Part shown: in pieces, positions 31,301 to 38,662 of the stretch
Position numbering within the stretch: the first letter of the stretch is position 1
How the letters are laid out: each line of letters starts with the position of its first letter
Made by a program: the position numbers and the translations under genes
Virus record (IMG/VR): IMGVR_UViG_3300009285_003700
Coordinates: 1-47,238 of that record
Direction: 5' to 3' (one strand)
Length of the DNA stretch: 47,238 nucleotides
Source: a virus
The notes under the pieces: model-generated
The model's database searches: none
What the model was told of the DNA's origin: nothing
Seen by the model: only the letters and a program-made list of their open reading frames with translations

Positions 31301-31953
31301 GAGATAGTGGGAGAGAATGAACCAGTTGAAGGTTTAAAGGCGGCAATTATACAAGAGGCATTAGAAGCGCTGCCATCGGTATATGTAATTGTTTTAGAGC
31401 CTGCTACACCTGCTGCTACTATATCTGCAAAATACTGTCCAAAAGCACCAGCGCCTGATCCAGCTATTAAGTCATGCCTTTCCGCCGTTCCTGCAAGTGG
31501 CGTACGAGCAGCAGCAGTTGCATCATCATCGCCTGAAACTAATACGACTAAATCATTAGCTGTTGCTGTTGTGAATGCACGGCCATAAGGTGAGGCATTA
31601 TCATCTCCTTTACCCGGAGTGCCATCAAGGGGGCTGACTTGCAATACACCATTATACGATACAGCCATTAATCCTAGATCCTGCGATCCGGAAAAGTTAC
31701 ATACAATATTATTAGCTCCAGTAGCTGGGGCAACTAAATAATATAAATAAACTTGAAAATTACTTAATGCAAAAAACGCCCCTTGCGTCATTAGCGTACC
31801 AGCGTAAGTAGGATAATTAGCACTTACTGTTTCATCACCATCAATTACTATTCCAACAACTAGGAGTCTGTTACTGCCTGCGCAGGTATGAGAAACGGTT
31901 ATGGTATTGCTATCAGCAACACCACTTGATTTATTATCATAAGTTATAGCCAT
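28360..31953 (-). CDS. Giant SPS-repeat virion surface protein
   Basis: A 1197-residue protein. Domain 1 (about 1-213) is a jelly-roll-like domain common in phage surface proteins (TVSHTCAGSNRLLVVGI, AVSYNGVLQ, GSKTITYTDG). A short repeat (214-261) follows. Domain 2 (about 262-421) is a carbohydrate-binding-like sandwich (VGQQFTAGFNGKICGVEMRL, VVLKIYSLSGGLPDKLL). About 425-1063 is one long Ser-Pro-Ser-X array. Domain 3 (about 1064-1197) is again beta-rich (YSIVYLQIYNRNTATWETIN). GGGGAG precedes the ATG. It is the first gene after the glycosyltransferase cassette. Confidence 0.65.
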   Translation of the reverse strand: MAITYDNKSSGVADSNTITVSHTCAGSNRLLVVGIVIDGDETVSANYPTYAGTLMTQGAFFALSNFQVYLYYLVAPATGANNIVCNFSGSQDLGLMAVSYNGVLQVSPLDGTPGKGDDNASPYGRAFTTATANDLVVLVSGDDDATAAARTPLAGTAERHDLIAGSGAGAFGQYFADIVAAGVAGSKTITYTDGSASNASCIIAAFKPSTGSFSPTISPSLSLSKSPSLSPSLSPSKSFSKSPSKSPSVSPSISPSPSPGPNCSEDQVNRETTGHLYPFGHSGQPYVGQQFTAGFNGKICGVEMRLGKTGSPTNSVVLKIYSLSGGLPDKLLTTSSTVYPPSSIDADAIVFFDFTDGAYLIATTQYAIVLSADGDPLDTSNYYTMYVDATPIYAGGAVLYYDTGWGSNAAYDAYFVTYYDTVKSASPSISPSLSPSLSPSKSPSQSPSVSLSPSKSFSKSPSKSPSLSLSKSPSKSPSKSPSKSPSKSLSKSPSKSPSLSASVSPSQSPSVSLSPSKSPSKSPSKSPSLSLSQSPSISLSPSKSPSKSPSKSPSLSPSQSPSVSLSPSKSPSKSPSKSPSKSPSVSPSVSISPSKSPSKSPSKSPSLSPSVSPSVSLSPSKSPSKSPSVSPSISLSPSKSPSKSPSASPSTSRSPSLSPSKSPSKSPSKSPSVSPSVSLSPSKSLSKSPSKSPSKSPSVSPSVSLSPSKSPSKSPSKSPSKSPSVSPSVSLSPSLSPSKSPSQSPSVSLSPSKSPSKSPSKSPSKSLSKSPSKSPSKSPSKSPSKSPSVSPSVSLSPSKSPSKSPSLSPSKSPSVSPSVSISPSKSPSKSPSKSPSKSPSVSPSVSLSPSKSPSKSPSVSPSISLSPSKSPSKSPSKSPSKSPSKSPSLSLSFSPSVSPSISKSPSKSPSKSPSKSPSLSPSVSPSISVSPSKSPSKSLSKSPSISPSQSPSVSLSPSISPSKSPSKSPSISPSQSPSVSLSPSLSPSKSLSKSPSKSPSKSPSLSPSKSPSISLSLSPSQSPSVSISPSFSPSVSPSVSISPSKSPSLSPSLSPSTSPSPSPGFTNYTRGDEVVLPANDNDLEIDYTAQNITDVATSNDVRVCQTATGQYAIHQFKVYTDFTAVLITCELQTNTATGYSIVYLQIYNRNTATWETINSNGSAAAGVDFILQANVPDVTNYIDGSNVISCRVYQLAV

Positions 31954-31961
31954 ACTCCCCT

Positions 31962-31990
31962 ACTATACCACCTAAATATCATGGTATAGT
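31962..31990 (-). promoter_or_regulatory. Inverted repeat before the giant SPS gene
   Basis: ACTATACCA (31962-31970) and TGGTATAGT (31982-31990) form a perfect 9-bp stem just upstream of the ribosome binding site of the 1197-residue repeat protein. No T-run follows. It could set mRNA stability or limit read-through from the glycosyltransferase genes. Confidence 0.45.
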
Positions 31991-32001
31991 ATGTAGGTTA
32001 A

Positions 32002-32985
32002 TTATCTGGGCCGTTTTTTCACGTTATGGTCTGCTTTTTTCAGCTCTACCAGATCTGCTTCTGTCCAGCCCGGTGCCGGCCAAAACTTCTCCACTAGCCA
32101 GCTTAAGGGATGAATCTGCTGCTCCCACTTATTGTTGAAAAACAGGTCTTTTGCAGCTAGTTTGGCATTTCGGACTTGTCGCCCTGATTGTGGGTAAGGA
32201 AAGCCAAAGTCTCCCCCCTGCGTGCGAAACTCGTGGGCGTACCACGTCCCGTGGTTGCATAAAACTTGTCCGCCAGACAGCCATGTCTTGCAGGCCACCT
32301 CAATACCTTGTGAACCCCAACTGCCAAAGGTAGCGTCATCGCATACATTTAGCCTCCAATAGTTCTCTCTAGTCAGCATCCAGGCTGATCCCTGCAGCGA
32401 CATGGACGGTGTTAGGTCTCCCCGCCCTTCCGGCCGCCTGGTAAATCCCCGGAAATACTGGAAATGCGGTTCTGGGTCAAATAGATAAGCTGTACTTTGC
32501 GGCCTCTGCTTACCAATCCACATCATTTTCCGCATAAACCTTGTCTTGTTGTCGCACGTGGGTTCCTTGCAAGCGATGGGCGTCGGCCCCTGGTACCACT
32601 TCTTACCGCACTTCATGCACTTCCAGTCGAACGCCCACAAGTTGCGCATAATGGGAACCATCGTGACGTTATCACTTACCTTTTCGTACGCCTCCAGCAT
32701 TTTGCGGTCGAAACCCTGATCGACGGAGCAGTGGGCATCCATCTTCATCACGTATTTGGCCGTGCTAGCCTGGCACGCCAGGTTGGTAGCTGCTCTCTGC
32801 CCGATGGACTTGGGCATGTAGATAATGTTTACCCTGTCATCCTGCAGTACGGCTGGGTTTGGCCACGCGCCATCCAGTGCTACGTTTATCTCGATGTCGG
32901 CTTCCCTGTGTGCTAGTATATCCTCTATAGTGCGAGCCAAAAACATCTCATTGCGCGCTGGTATCAATATGCTGATGTCTTTCAT
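32002..32985 (-). CDS. Family 2 (GT-A) glycosyltransferase with zinc-knuckle insert
   Basis: A 327-residue protein. The N-terminal part is a GT2 fold: ISILIPARNEMFLARTIEDI, INVALDGAW, YVMKMDAHCSVDQGFD (D-x-H in place of D-x-D, about 98-102). QGSAWMLTRENYWRL and EVACKTWLSGGQV follow, as in polypeptide GalNAc-transferase-like enzymes. An insert (about 120-150) carries CMKCGKKW and CKEPTCDNK, a four-Cys zinc knuckle not usual in GT2 enzymes. It transfers a sugar from an NDP-sugar. The acceptor may be the Ser-rich repeats encoded next to it (inference). Confidence 0.82.
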   Translation of the reverse strand: MKDISILIPARNEMFLARTIEDILAHREADIEINVALDGAWPNPAVLQDDRVNIIYMPKSIGQRAATNLACQASTAKYVMKMDAHCSVDQGFDRKMLEAYEKVSDNVTMVPIMRNLWAFDWKCMKCGKKWYQGPTPIACKEPTCDNKTRFMRKMMWIGKQRPQSTAYLFDPEPHFQYFRGFTRRPEGRGDLTPSMSLQGSAWMLTRENYWRLNVCDDATFGSWGSQGIEVACKTWLSGGQVLCNHGTWYAHEFRTQGGDFGFPYPQSGRQVRNAKLAAKDLFFNNKWEQQIHPLSWLVEKFWPAPGWTEADLVELKKADHNVKKRPR

Positions 32986-33686
32986 AGTAATTCACTTAAT
33001 TTCCACTTGGTTAGGGCCCGCGCATTCTTCTCCCTCCACCACTTTGGAGGATGCTTAAACTCCGATAGGGCTACTTTAGGACGCGAGTACGTCCCCTCGT
33101 GCCGCACATCGACGTTGGGATAAGCGGACTTCCATGTATCAAAGTCATCATCTGAAAAGCCCCCGCGTTTGCGTTTCTTGGTCCCCGGCTCGTAGCCGAT
33201 AGCGCGGGCCCACGACGGCTCACCCTTTGTCTTCTGGTCCCAGCCCTTTTGCTCGATTATCCTCTGCCGCCGCCGGTAATGATCAAGTACAAACTCACGG
33301 TTAACGCATAGACTGGACAGCGACATCATGCGATCGTGCTGAATCACCTTCTTTGACCCCAGCCACCAGCGCCAGATATTGATGTTGTAGTAAAATATAT
33401 CGTCCCTTGGCGGAATAAAGTCAAAGTGGGAAGGGTCATAGAGTACGTCATGTTCAGTAAAAAATACATATTGCGTGTCACTAGCTTCTAAAGCGGCGAT
33501 AATCTGCTCAACCATCGTGGGATAACACGGATCGTCGTGGATAATGACATTGTAACCAAAGCCAATAGGCTTAAGCGAAGCACTGTAAATAGGCAAGTTT
33601 GCTTTAAATATCTGCTTTTGAACTATGCTATATAATGGCTCTGCTAAGCGATTATCAGTATAGTAAATGATACTTTTACTGGTCAT
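32982..33686 (-). CDS. GT-A-like glycosyltransferase paralogue 1
   Basis: A 234-residue protein starting SIIYYTDNRLAEPLYSIVQK. It carries the D-x-D-like motif FFTEHDVLYDPSHFDFIPP (about 78-96) and NINIWRW. The order TDN, LPIYSASLKPIGFG, EHDVLY resembles a group of phage and bacterial GT-A glycosyltransferases that I recognise by pattern only. The protein at 34342 is a paralogue. It overlaps both neighbours by four bases, so the cassette is one translation unit. Confidence 0.65.
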   Translation of the reverse strand: MTSKSIIYYTDNRLAEPLYSIVQKQIFKANLPIYSASLKPIGFGYNVIIHDDPCYPTMVEQIIAALEASDTQYVFFTEHDVLYDPSHFDFIPPRDDIFYYNINIWRWWLGSKKVIQHDRMMSLSSLCVNREFVLDHYRRRQRIIEQKGWDQKTKGEPSWARAIGYEPGTKKRKRGGFSDDDFDTWKSAYPNVDVRHEGTYSRPKVALSEFKHPPKWWREKNARALTKWKLSELL

Positions 33687-34351
33687 CTCCAGTCTCCTTC
33701 TTCATCCCAAGTTTTGAACCAGAACCAGGAACGATACTGATCGCGCCGCTCATTTTCCTGTGTTCGTTTATCAGCACCCAACACATACCACTTATTAATA
33801 TTGAAAGCTGCAACGTAAGCATCGATCACGTAGCGCACCTGCAAGACGTATGGACGGCGGTAATGCTTTGGATGGTGGCTATACGCATAGTCGTGGCCAG
33901 CGATGATACCGCCCTTCCTGATCCTCTTTGACCACTCAAATATATCCTCCGTCACATACTTAAACCCGTGATGGCCATCGATATAAACGAAATCCAAACT
34001 CTCCTCCGGAAAGTCTTTGACCGCTTCCATCGAGGTCTTCCTCAATAGTTTGCAGTGTGGATAATTCTTGGTGTGGTTAATGGCTGATTGGTAGATGTCG
34101 CTCTGCCTATTCTTAAAATCTTCATCAACATAATAATCTCGGTACGACTCCCAGGGATCAACGCCGTACATTTCAAAGCCCTCTCTAGCCAGACGGCGTA
34201 AGTATGAACCACGCTGAACTCCTATTTCCACGCCCCTCTTAAATCCAAGCTGCTTGAAAAACTTGGGCAACTGCCGACGCCCAACGTCAGGTATCTCAAC
34301 CCGACCTTGCTTATTAGCCGATAGCGTTTTTATTCCTTCCATTATGTCCAT
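33683..34351 (-). CDS. SAM-dependent methyltransferase (class I, TylF/Methyltransf_24-like)
   Basis: A 222-residue protein. The SAM site is GVEIGVQRGSYLRRLAREG (about 40-58) with acidic MYGVDPW after strand 2. Later it has SLDFVYIDGHHGFKYVTEDI and KGGIIAGHDY, the metal-site pattern of sugar or catechol O-methyltransferases. It probably methylates a hydroxyl group on the sugar added by neighbouring glycosyltransferases (inference from context). It overlaps the next genes by four and ten bases. Confidence 0.8.
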   Translation of the reverse strand: MDIMEGIKTLSANKQGRVEIPDVGRRQLPKFFKQLGFKRGVEIGVQRGSYLRRLAREGFEMYGVDPWESYRDYYVDEDFKNRQSDIYQSAINHTKNYPHCKLLRKTSMEAVKDFPEESLDFVYIDGHHGFKYVTEDIFEWSKRIRKGGIIAGHDYAYSHHPKHYRRPYVLQVRYVIDAYVAAFNINKWYVLGADKRTQENERRDQYRSWFWFKTWDEEGDWR

Positions 34352-35001
34352 AGATATTTTTTTGTTAAACCTTCCGCCGCTCCCCAGTACGGCAATAAAT
34401 AAATAGGGTCTTTATCGCTATTAGTATGCTTCCTCATTCCCTGCCCTGTCTTGAACTGCAAACAGGCGTACTTTGTGGTGAACTCCTGCCAATCTGTCAA
34501 AAACGGCTGACCAATTTCCTTCGGAAAGTTTTTAAGCTCCGTGCTCCACTGTGGTTGTCCTTTAAGCAGGAAATTAAGCCTATCTAGCAAAAACTTACGT
34601 CCTGCTACTTGGTAAGCTGTCTGACTCTTTTTGTGAAGGTAGTATTTTTGTCCATAGGGGATGACATAATTATTAGTGTTTCTATAAACGGCGTCTAGTA
34701 TTGGCGGAACGAATTGAAAATAATCCGGCGAATAGATGCAATCCGCCTCGCAGGATATAACGTAATCTTCCTCCACCATCTCAACCACCATCTGTAACTG
34801 ACGGCAAAAATTAAAACCGGAAACCCCCACATCGCCAATACACTTATTGATACCCATATTAAGAGGTTTTTGCGTCACGCTATAGATCGGCAAACCATTT
34901 CGCTTGGTGATAATATCGTGCATGATCCTGGCCTCAAATTTAGGCTCCTCTTGGTTGCTCGATATATAGATAATGGCTCCTTTTGGCTTCATAATACCCA
35001 C
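34342..35001 (-). CDS. GT-A-like glycosyltransferase paralogue 2
   Basis: A 219-residue protein homologous to that at 32982. It has GAIIYISSNQEEPKFEARIM, LPIYSVTQKPLNMG, a retained SGFNFCRQLQMVVEMVEEDY, and VISCEADCIYSPDYFQFVPP with the acidic D-x-D-like site E-A-D. The middle is better preserved than in paralogue 1, where the G-V-S-G-F-N segment is shortened. It overlaps its neighbours by ten and 13 bases. A nucleotide-sugar transferase is likely. Substrate unknown. Confidence 0.65.
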   Translation of the reverse strand: MGIMKPKGAIIYISSNQEEPKFEARIMHDIITKRNGLPIYSVTQKPLNMGINKCIGDVGVSGFNFCRQLQMVVEMVEEDYVISCEADCIYSPDYFQFVPPILDAVYRNTNNYVIPYGQKYYLHKKSQTAYQVAGRKFLLDRLNFLLKGQPQWSTELKNFPKEIGQPFLTDWQEFTTKYACLQFKTGQGMRKHTNSDKDPIYLLPYWGAAEGLTKKYLWT

Positions 35002-35915
35002 CTCACGATTATTGACTTAATTCCCAAGTGCCTGGCAATGTCTGCCCGATGGTTTCCATCAACCACCCTCAGATTTGATTTTTTGACTACGATCGGTTTT
35101 AGTAGACCGTGCTCCTTAACATCCTGGTAAAGACTCACCCTTTCCTTCATAAACTTATTCATTTTCTCTGGAGTCCATTTATGCTCTCGGTATGACCAGA
35201 AACGCCGGTAATAGTCTGTCTTACCGTAGGGCACGCCCCCATCAAGCTGACGTAAAAATCCACGCTGCTGATTATTACCATTATCCAGTTTATCAATCGC
35301 TACCCTCTCTAATTTGCTTTTGAATATCAAGCTAGTCATTTCCCTAGCATGGGTCTCGTTGCTGTGTTCCGGTCCCATCTTCACAAAGCCATACTCCTTC
35401 CAGTCCTGAAAGTAATCCCTGATCTCCTCCACGCCTGATGATACATGGTCATAAACTGGATTTTTAGCAGCCGTGACAACTATACAGTTAATTGTCTTGA
35501 ACCTAAGCCTATCCAGGTAGTCCAGCCAATCAGCTACGTTAAAGTAGTAATGAGCGTTAATGAAAGTAGTGTAATCAGCCACCGGTAACTGGTCTATAGA
35601 GTCCTCCATGCGCTGAAGCCGCAATTCATATTTACCGCCTATCTGGTCCCGATATTTATTGCCTTTAACAATAGCCTCTTGGTCGGAATCAACTCCAATC
35701 ACTTGGCTAAATCCATGATCCTCTGCCATCTTAACGTGCAGTCCGGCATTGCACCCCATGTCAACCAAGGTCAATCCATCTGCGTTATCAGGTAAAAATG
35801 GATTCACGAAATTATTCCACTTTCCCTCGTTCCAAAATTGGCTATTAATTTCCTGCTGATCACGCTCGGTCATTGGTGTTCCTACTAAATGTTGATATGT
35901 GGAAAAAGGCTTCAT
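34989..35915 (-). CDS. Methyltransferase fused to a ParB-like domain
   Basis: A 308-residue protein. The N-terminal part (about 1-200) is a class I methyltransferase: LTLVDMGCNAGLHVKMAEDH (SAM motif I, about 48-67) and VIGVDSDQEAI (motif II). The C-terminal part (about 245-308) reads LYQDVKEHGLLKPIVVKKSN then RVVDGNHRADIARHLG, the G-N-H-R signature of ParB/sulfiredoxin-like domains. The HGLL-P-I-V-V start and V-R-W-V end fit a complete small domain. This fusion inside a glycosyltransferase cassette is unusual. The ParB-like part might bind or hydrolyse a nucleotide. Confidence 0.75.
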   Translation of the reverse strand: MKPFSTYQHLVGTPMTERDQQEINSQFWNEGKWNNFVNPFLPDNADGLTLVDMGCNAGLHVKMAEDHGFSQVIGVDSDQEAIVKGNKYRDQIGGKYELRLQRMEDSIDQLPVADYTTFINAHYYFNVADWLDYLDRLRFKTINCIVVTAAKNPVYDHVSSGVEEIRDYFQDWKEYGFVKMGPEHSNETHAREMTSLIFKSKLERVAIDKLDNGNNQQRGFLRQLDGGVPYGKTDYYRRFWSYREHKWTPEKMNKFMKERVSLYQDVKEHGLLKPIVVKKSNLRVVDGNHRADIARHLGIKSIIVRWVL

Positions 35916-36004
35916 ATCTTAAAATAAATCATCAACAGTAATACCCAGGTTATTGCCCATTCTAACAAGGCAATAATAAGCAGCGACTTTAATTCTGGTG
36001 TCAT
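35912..36004 (-). CDS. Membrane micropeptide in the glycosylation cassette (30 aa)
   Basis: A 30-residue peptide, MTPELKSLLIIALLEWAITW then a hydrophobic end VLLLMIYFKI. It is a single transmembrane helix. It overlaps the glycosyltransferase stop upstream and the methyltransferase start downstream, each through ATGA, so it is translated in line with both. It might hold the enzymes at the membrane (inference). It is too small for family recognition. Confidence 0.6.
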   Translation of the reverse strand: MTPELKSLLIIALLEWAITWVLLLMIYFKI

Positions 36005-36777
36005 ACTTTCCATTTTGGTTTGATTTCCGTCTCGTAATAATCTCGCCACACGGCTAGCGCGTAAGTCCAGCCAGGGGAGGCTTCGGCCGTGCCGTAGTTG
36101 TGGGTGCGCGAAAATCTGCGGTGCTTATGGGCGAACCAGGTCTTTTTATTGACCATCAATTTACCGCCCTTCTGCCAAGTCTTAAATACTATTTCATGCG
36201 AATCCTGGTAAAGCGGGCCATAACCGTCGGTCTGCAATTCTCCGATGACTTTATCCCACCATTTTCGTGGCATGACCCACATACTGCCTTGCATGGCCAT
36301 GCTCTCTATAATTAATTCATTCTTTAATTTCCTAGCGCGGCTCTCCCATCGCTGGCCGGCAAACTTGAAACCGCCTTGAATCACCAGTTTTTCGCAATCA
36401 ACAGGCGGATCGCTCATGCGCTCCCACTTAATCGGATCGAGAAAATACCGCCTCGCGGTTGTGATCCAGTTAGGCTGGCAGTCGTCAGTCAGTATCTTGT
36501 CGAATCCCTTAGCGAACATGCAGTGCTCATCTGAGCGCATAATAAAATCACCGGTCGAAGCTAATACACCTGCATTAATTGCACCGCGCATACCCCTATT
36601 TTTACCCAGGTGCAATACCCGCACCCGCTCATCGCTCTTGATGGTTTTTTCTGGCCAGTACCCGTCAAGTACCGGGATGATCTCAATGTCGCCGACCGCG
36701 TTGGTTAGCAAGTCATCAATGGTCTTGTGCAATAGCGGATCTTTCCATGAAGGGATTATAACTGACAGCTTACTCAT
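36001..36777 (-). CDS. Family 2 (GT-A) glycosyltransferase
   Basis: A 258-residue protein and paralogue of 32002. It has LSVIIPSWKDPLLHKTIDDL, IIPVLDGYWPEKTIKSDERV, NRGMRGAINAGVLASTGDFI, and MRSDEHCMF (D-x-H metal site, about 92-94). MAMQGSMWVMPRKWWDKVIG and EIVFKTWQKGGKLMVN complete the fold. It lacks the zinc-knuckle insert of its paralogue. It is the first gene of the cassette, directly downstream of the SPS protein at 36831. A sugar is transferred to an unknown acceptor. Confidence 0.82.
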   Translation of the reverse strand: MSKLSVIIPSWKDPLLHKTIDDLLTNAVGDIEIIPVLDGYWPEKTIKSDERVRVLHLGKNRGMRGAINAGVLASTGDFIMRSDEHCMFAKGFDKILTDDCQPNWITTARRYFLDPIKWERMSDPPVDCEKLVIQGGFKFAGQRWESRARKLKNELIIESMAMQGSMWVMPRKWWDKVIGELQTDGYGPLYQDSHEIVFKTWQKGGKLMVNKKTWFAHKHRRFSRTHNYGTAEASPGWTYALAVWRDYYETEIKPKWKV

Positions 36778-36830
36778 AAAGCTGATAATACCAGTTTTAT
36801 ATCCGTTCGTGAAGCTTAATCTGTGATGAC

Positions 36831-37934
36831 TTATCCACGACTGCGATCAACCAATAGGTTTACAGTGAATGTCCTGTTATTGTTTTGCGGCTCGTCCGTG
36901 TCAAACGTAACTGTATGGTTACCTGCCACTGGAATTTGCAACGGCACATAAACGGATGGAGATTCAGCTAAGGCGGTTTGGTCGTAGTAATACTGGTATG
37001 TGGTGCTTTCGGCTAATTCCGTTTTACTAAATAGCACGTTACCGTCCACATCCTTGAGTGAGAAGTCAGCCGTCCAGTCACCCGCGCTTGGGCTGGTTGA
37101 TGGACTAATGCTAGGGGATTTAGATGGGGATTTGCTAGGGCTTTTCGAGGGTGATTTCGAGGGTGATTTTGACGGTGACTTGCTTGGTGATTTAGAAGGG
37201 CTAAGAGAAGGGGACTTGCTTGGTGATTTTGAGGGAGAGTAACTAGGAGACTTGGATGGTGACTTTGACGGCGAGTAACTAAGAGAGATTGAAGGAGAAA
37301 GCGACGGACTGCCCGAATTAGGCGGTGAAACAGAAGGTGAAATACTGGGGCTAAGCGATGGAGATTTGCTAGGGCTTAATGATGGTGAGACAGAGGTGCT
37401 TAACGAGGGCGATTTACTAGGGCTTTTGCTTAAAGACTTAGACGGGCTTAACGAGGGCGATTTACTAGGCGAGCGGCTAGGTGATATACTCGAGCTTTTT
37501 GACGGGCTCTTTGATGGAGACTTTGATGGAGACTTTGATGGGCTTAAAGACGGGCTCTTACTAAGAGACGGACTAGTTGATGGAGACTTGGAAGGCGACC
37601 GTGACAGTGACGGGCTCTTGCTTGGGCTTAATGATGGTGAAATACTAACTGATGGTGAATAACTAGCCGACGGAGATTGGGAAGGGGAAAGGCTGGGGCT
37701 CTTGCTTGGGCTTAATGATGGTGACAGGCTTTCAGACGGTGAAATCGACGGGCTAAGCGAAGGTGATAATGAAGGCGATGCGGATGAAGCGTTTGGGCTT
37801 AAATCAGGGATAGTGAGGATTATCCCACGGATCAAGCCGTTCAAATAAAAAGCATCAGATATAATCTGATTGTTGTCGGCAACCACGTTCAGAATTGGCT
37901 GGATGTTATATCGTTGTATCCCAAATTTACTCAT
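36831..37934 (-). CDS. SPS-repeat virion surface protein next to the capsid genes
   Basis: A 367-residue protein. A short N-terminal domain (1-47, YNIQPILNVVADNNQIISDA) precedes Ser-Pro-Ser-X repeats (about 48-283). A C-terminal beta domain (about 284-367) reads DWTADFSLKDVDGNVLFSKT and GNHTVTFDTDEPQNNN, an immunoglobulin-like shape. Its place right after the capsid and surface genes suggests attachment to the head. It opens the region of repeat proteins and glycosyltransferases. Confidence 0.65.
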   Translation of the reverse strand: MSKFGIQRYNIQPILNVVADNNQIISDAFYLNGLIRGIILTIPDLSPNASSASPSLSPSLSPSISPSESLSPSLSPSKSPSLSPSQSPSASYSPSVSISPSLSPSKSPSLSRSPSKSPSTSPSLSKSPSLSPSKSPSKSPSKSPSKSSSISPSRSPSKSPSLSPSKSLSKSPSKSPSLSTSVSPSLSPSKSPSLSPSISPSVSPPNSGSPSLSPSISLSYSPSKSPSKSPSYSPSKSPSKSPSLSPSKSPSKSPSKSPSKSPSKSPSKSPSKSPSISPSTSPSAGDWTADFSLKDVDGNVLFSKTELAESTTYQYYYDQTALAESPSVYVPLQIPVAGNHTVTFDTDEPQNNNRTFTVNLLVDRSRG

Positions 37935-37981
37935 AAATAATTGCCATTAGGGTTGGCAAACACCCTTTCAGTTAGATAAAA

Positions 37982-38344
37982 TTACGCTGCTTTCAATACC
38001 GCAAATGCTACTTTAAGAGTACCGTTTAATGCTCCGCTAGCATGGATATTCTGCAGGATAAAGACACAACTACCGGCTGCTGGGGTAATGCGGGTTACGA
38101 TTGGCATGCCATCAGTATCTGTGCCAAGCTGGACGGATGATAAGACAATATCAGCCGCCGCAATCTTATTATCAGTTAAGGTGATGGTATAGGTTGAACC
38201 GGCCGCCGTGGTCAACGAAGCAGTCGTGATGATGCCAGACATTTTGTTCAACGTGCCCGCGCCGCCAGACTCGGTGACCGTACCAGCATCTACAATCAGA
38301 CCTCCAACATGGACCTTGCCTCTTAATTTTGATATTAAACCCAT
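37982..38344 (-). CDS. Beta-rich virion protein
   Basis: A 120-residue protein: LTTAAGSTYTITLTDNKIAA, then ADIVLSSVQLGTDTDGMPIV and RITPAAGSCVFILQNIHASG, ending with a hydrophobic strand. I recognise this pattern from small proteins near phage capsid genes that form fibre-head or decoration domains. It begins MGLISKLRGKVHVGGLI. Probably a head-surface or fibre protein. Its exact role is open. Confidence 0.55.
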   Translation of the reverse strand: MGLISKLRGKVHVGGLIVDAGTVTESGGAGTLNKMSGIITTASLTTAAGSTYTITLTDNKIAAADIVLSSVQLGTDTDGMPIVTRITPAAGSCVFILQNIHASGALNGTLKVAFAVLKAA

Positions 38345-38347
38345 AGT

Positions 38348-38641
38348 TTACTCCTTTTCTTCATCTAATTTGGTTAAAATCTCGACTAAATCGACGCGGC
38401 TTAACTTGCTGGCTCCCGCTACGCTTCGCTCGATAGCAATTTTAGTGACCTCTGAATTTTCTAAGCCAGCGTAGTTAATAGTTTTCGCCTTTTCATCTAC
38501 TCCCCCTTTGATAGTTTTTTTCTCAACAGCGCCAGCTAACGCTAATCGGTGAGCCTCTTCATTGGACACCACTAACGTGGATCCCACTTCAAAATACTCT
38601 CCGTTGCGCTTTATCCTTTGTGTGGCCCTTACTTTTCTCAT
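38348..38641 (-). CDS. Small head-region protein
   Basis: A 97-residue protein: MRKVRATQRIKRNGEYFEVG, then LVVSNEEAHRLALAGAVEKK and a helical acidic end (LVEILTKLDEEKE). The N-terminal beta hairpin with S-x-E-E-A-x-R-L is typical of small proteins encoded after phage capsid genes. It lies three bases before the beta-rich protein gene. Function unknown. Confidence 0.55.
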   Translation of the reverse strand: MRKVRATQRIKRNGEYFEVGSTLVVSNEEAHRLALAGAVEKKTIKGGVDEKAKTINYAGLENSEVTKIAIERSVAGASKLSRVDLVEILTKLDEEKE

Positions 38642-38662
38642 GCCGTCAGTGCTTAAGGGCTA

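Noticed and set aside
26301-37934. The repeats as a CRISPR array
   Set aside because: Units are about 9-12 bases, coding and in frame, with no spacer structure and no cas genes.
26301-37934. A diversity-generating retroelement acting on the repeat proteins
   Set aside because: No reverse transcriptase or template/variable repeat pair was seen in the window.
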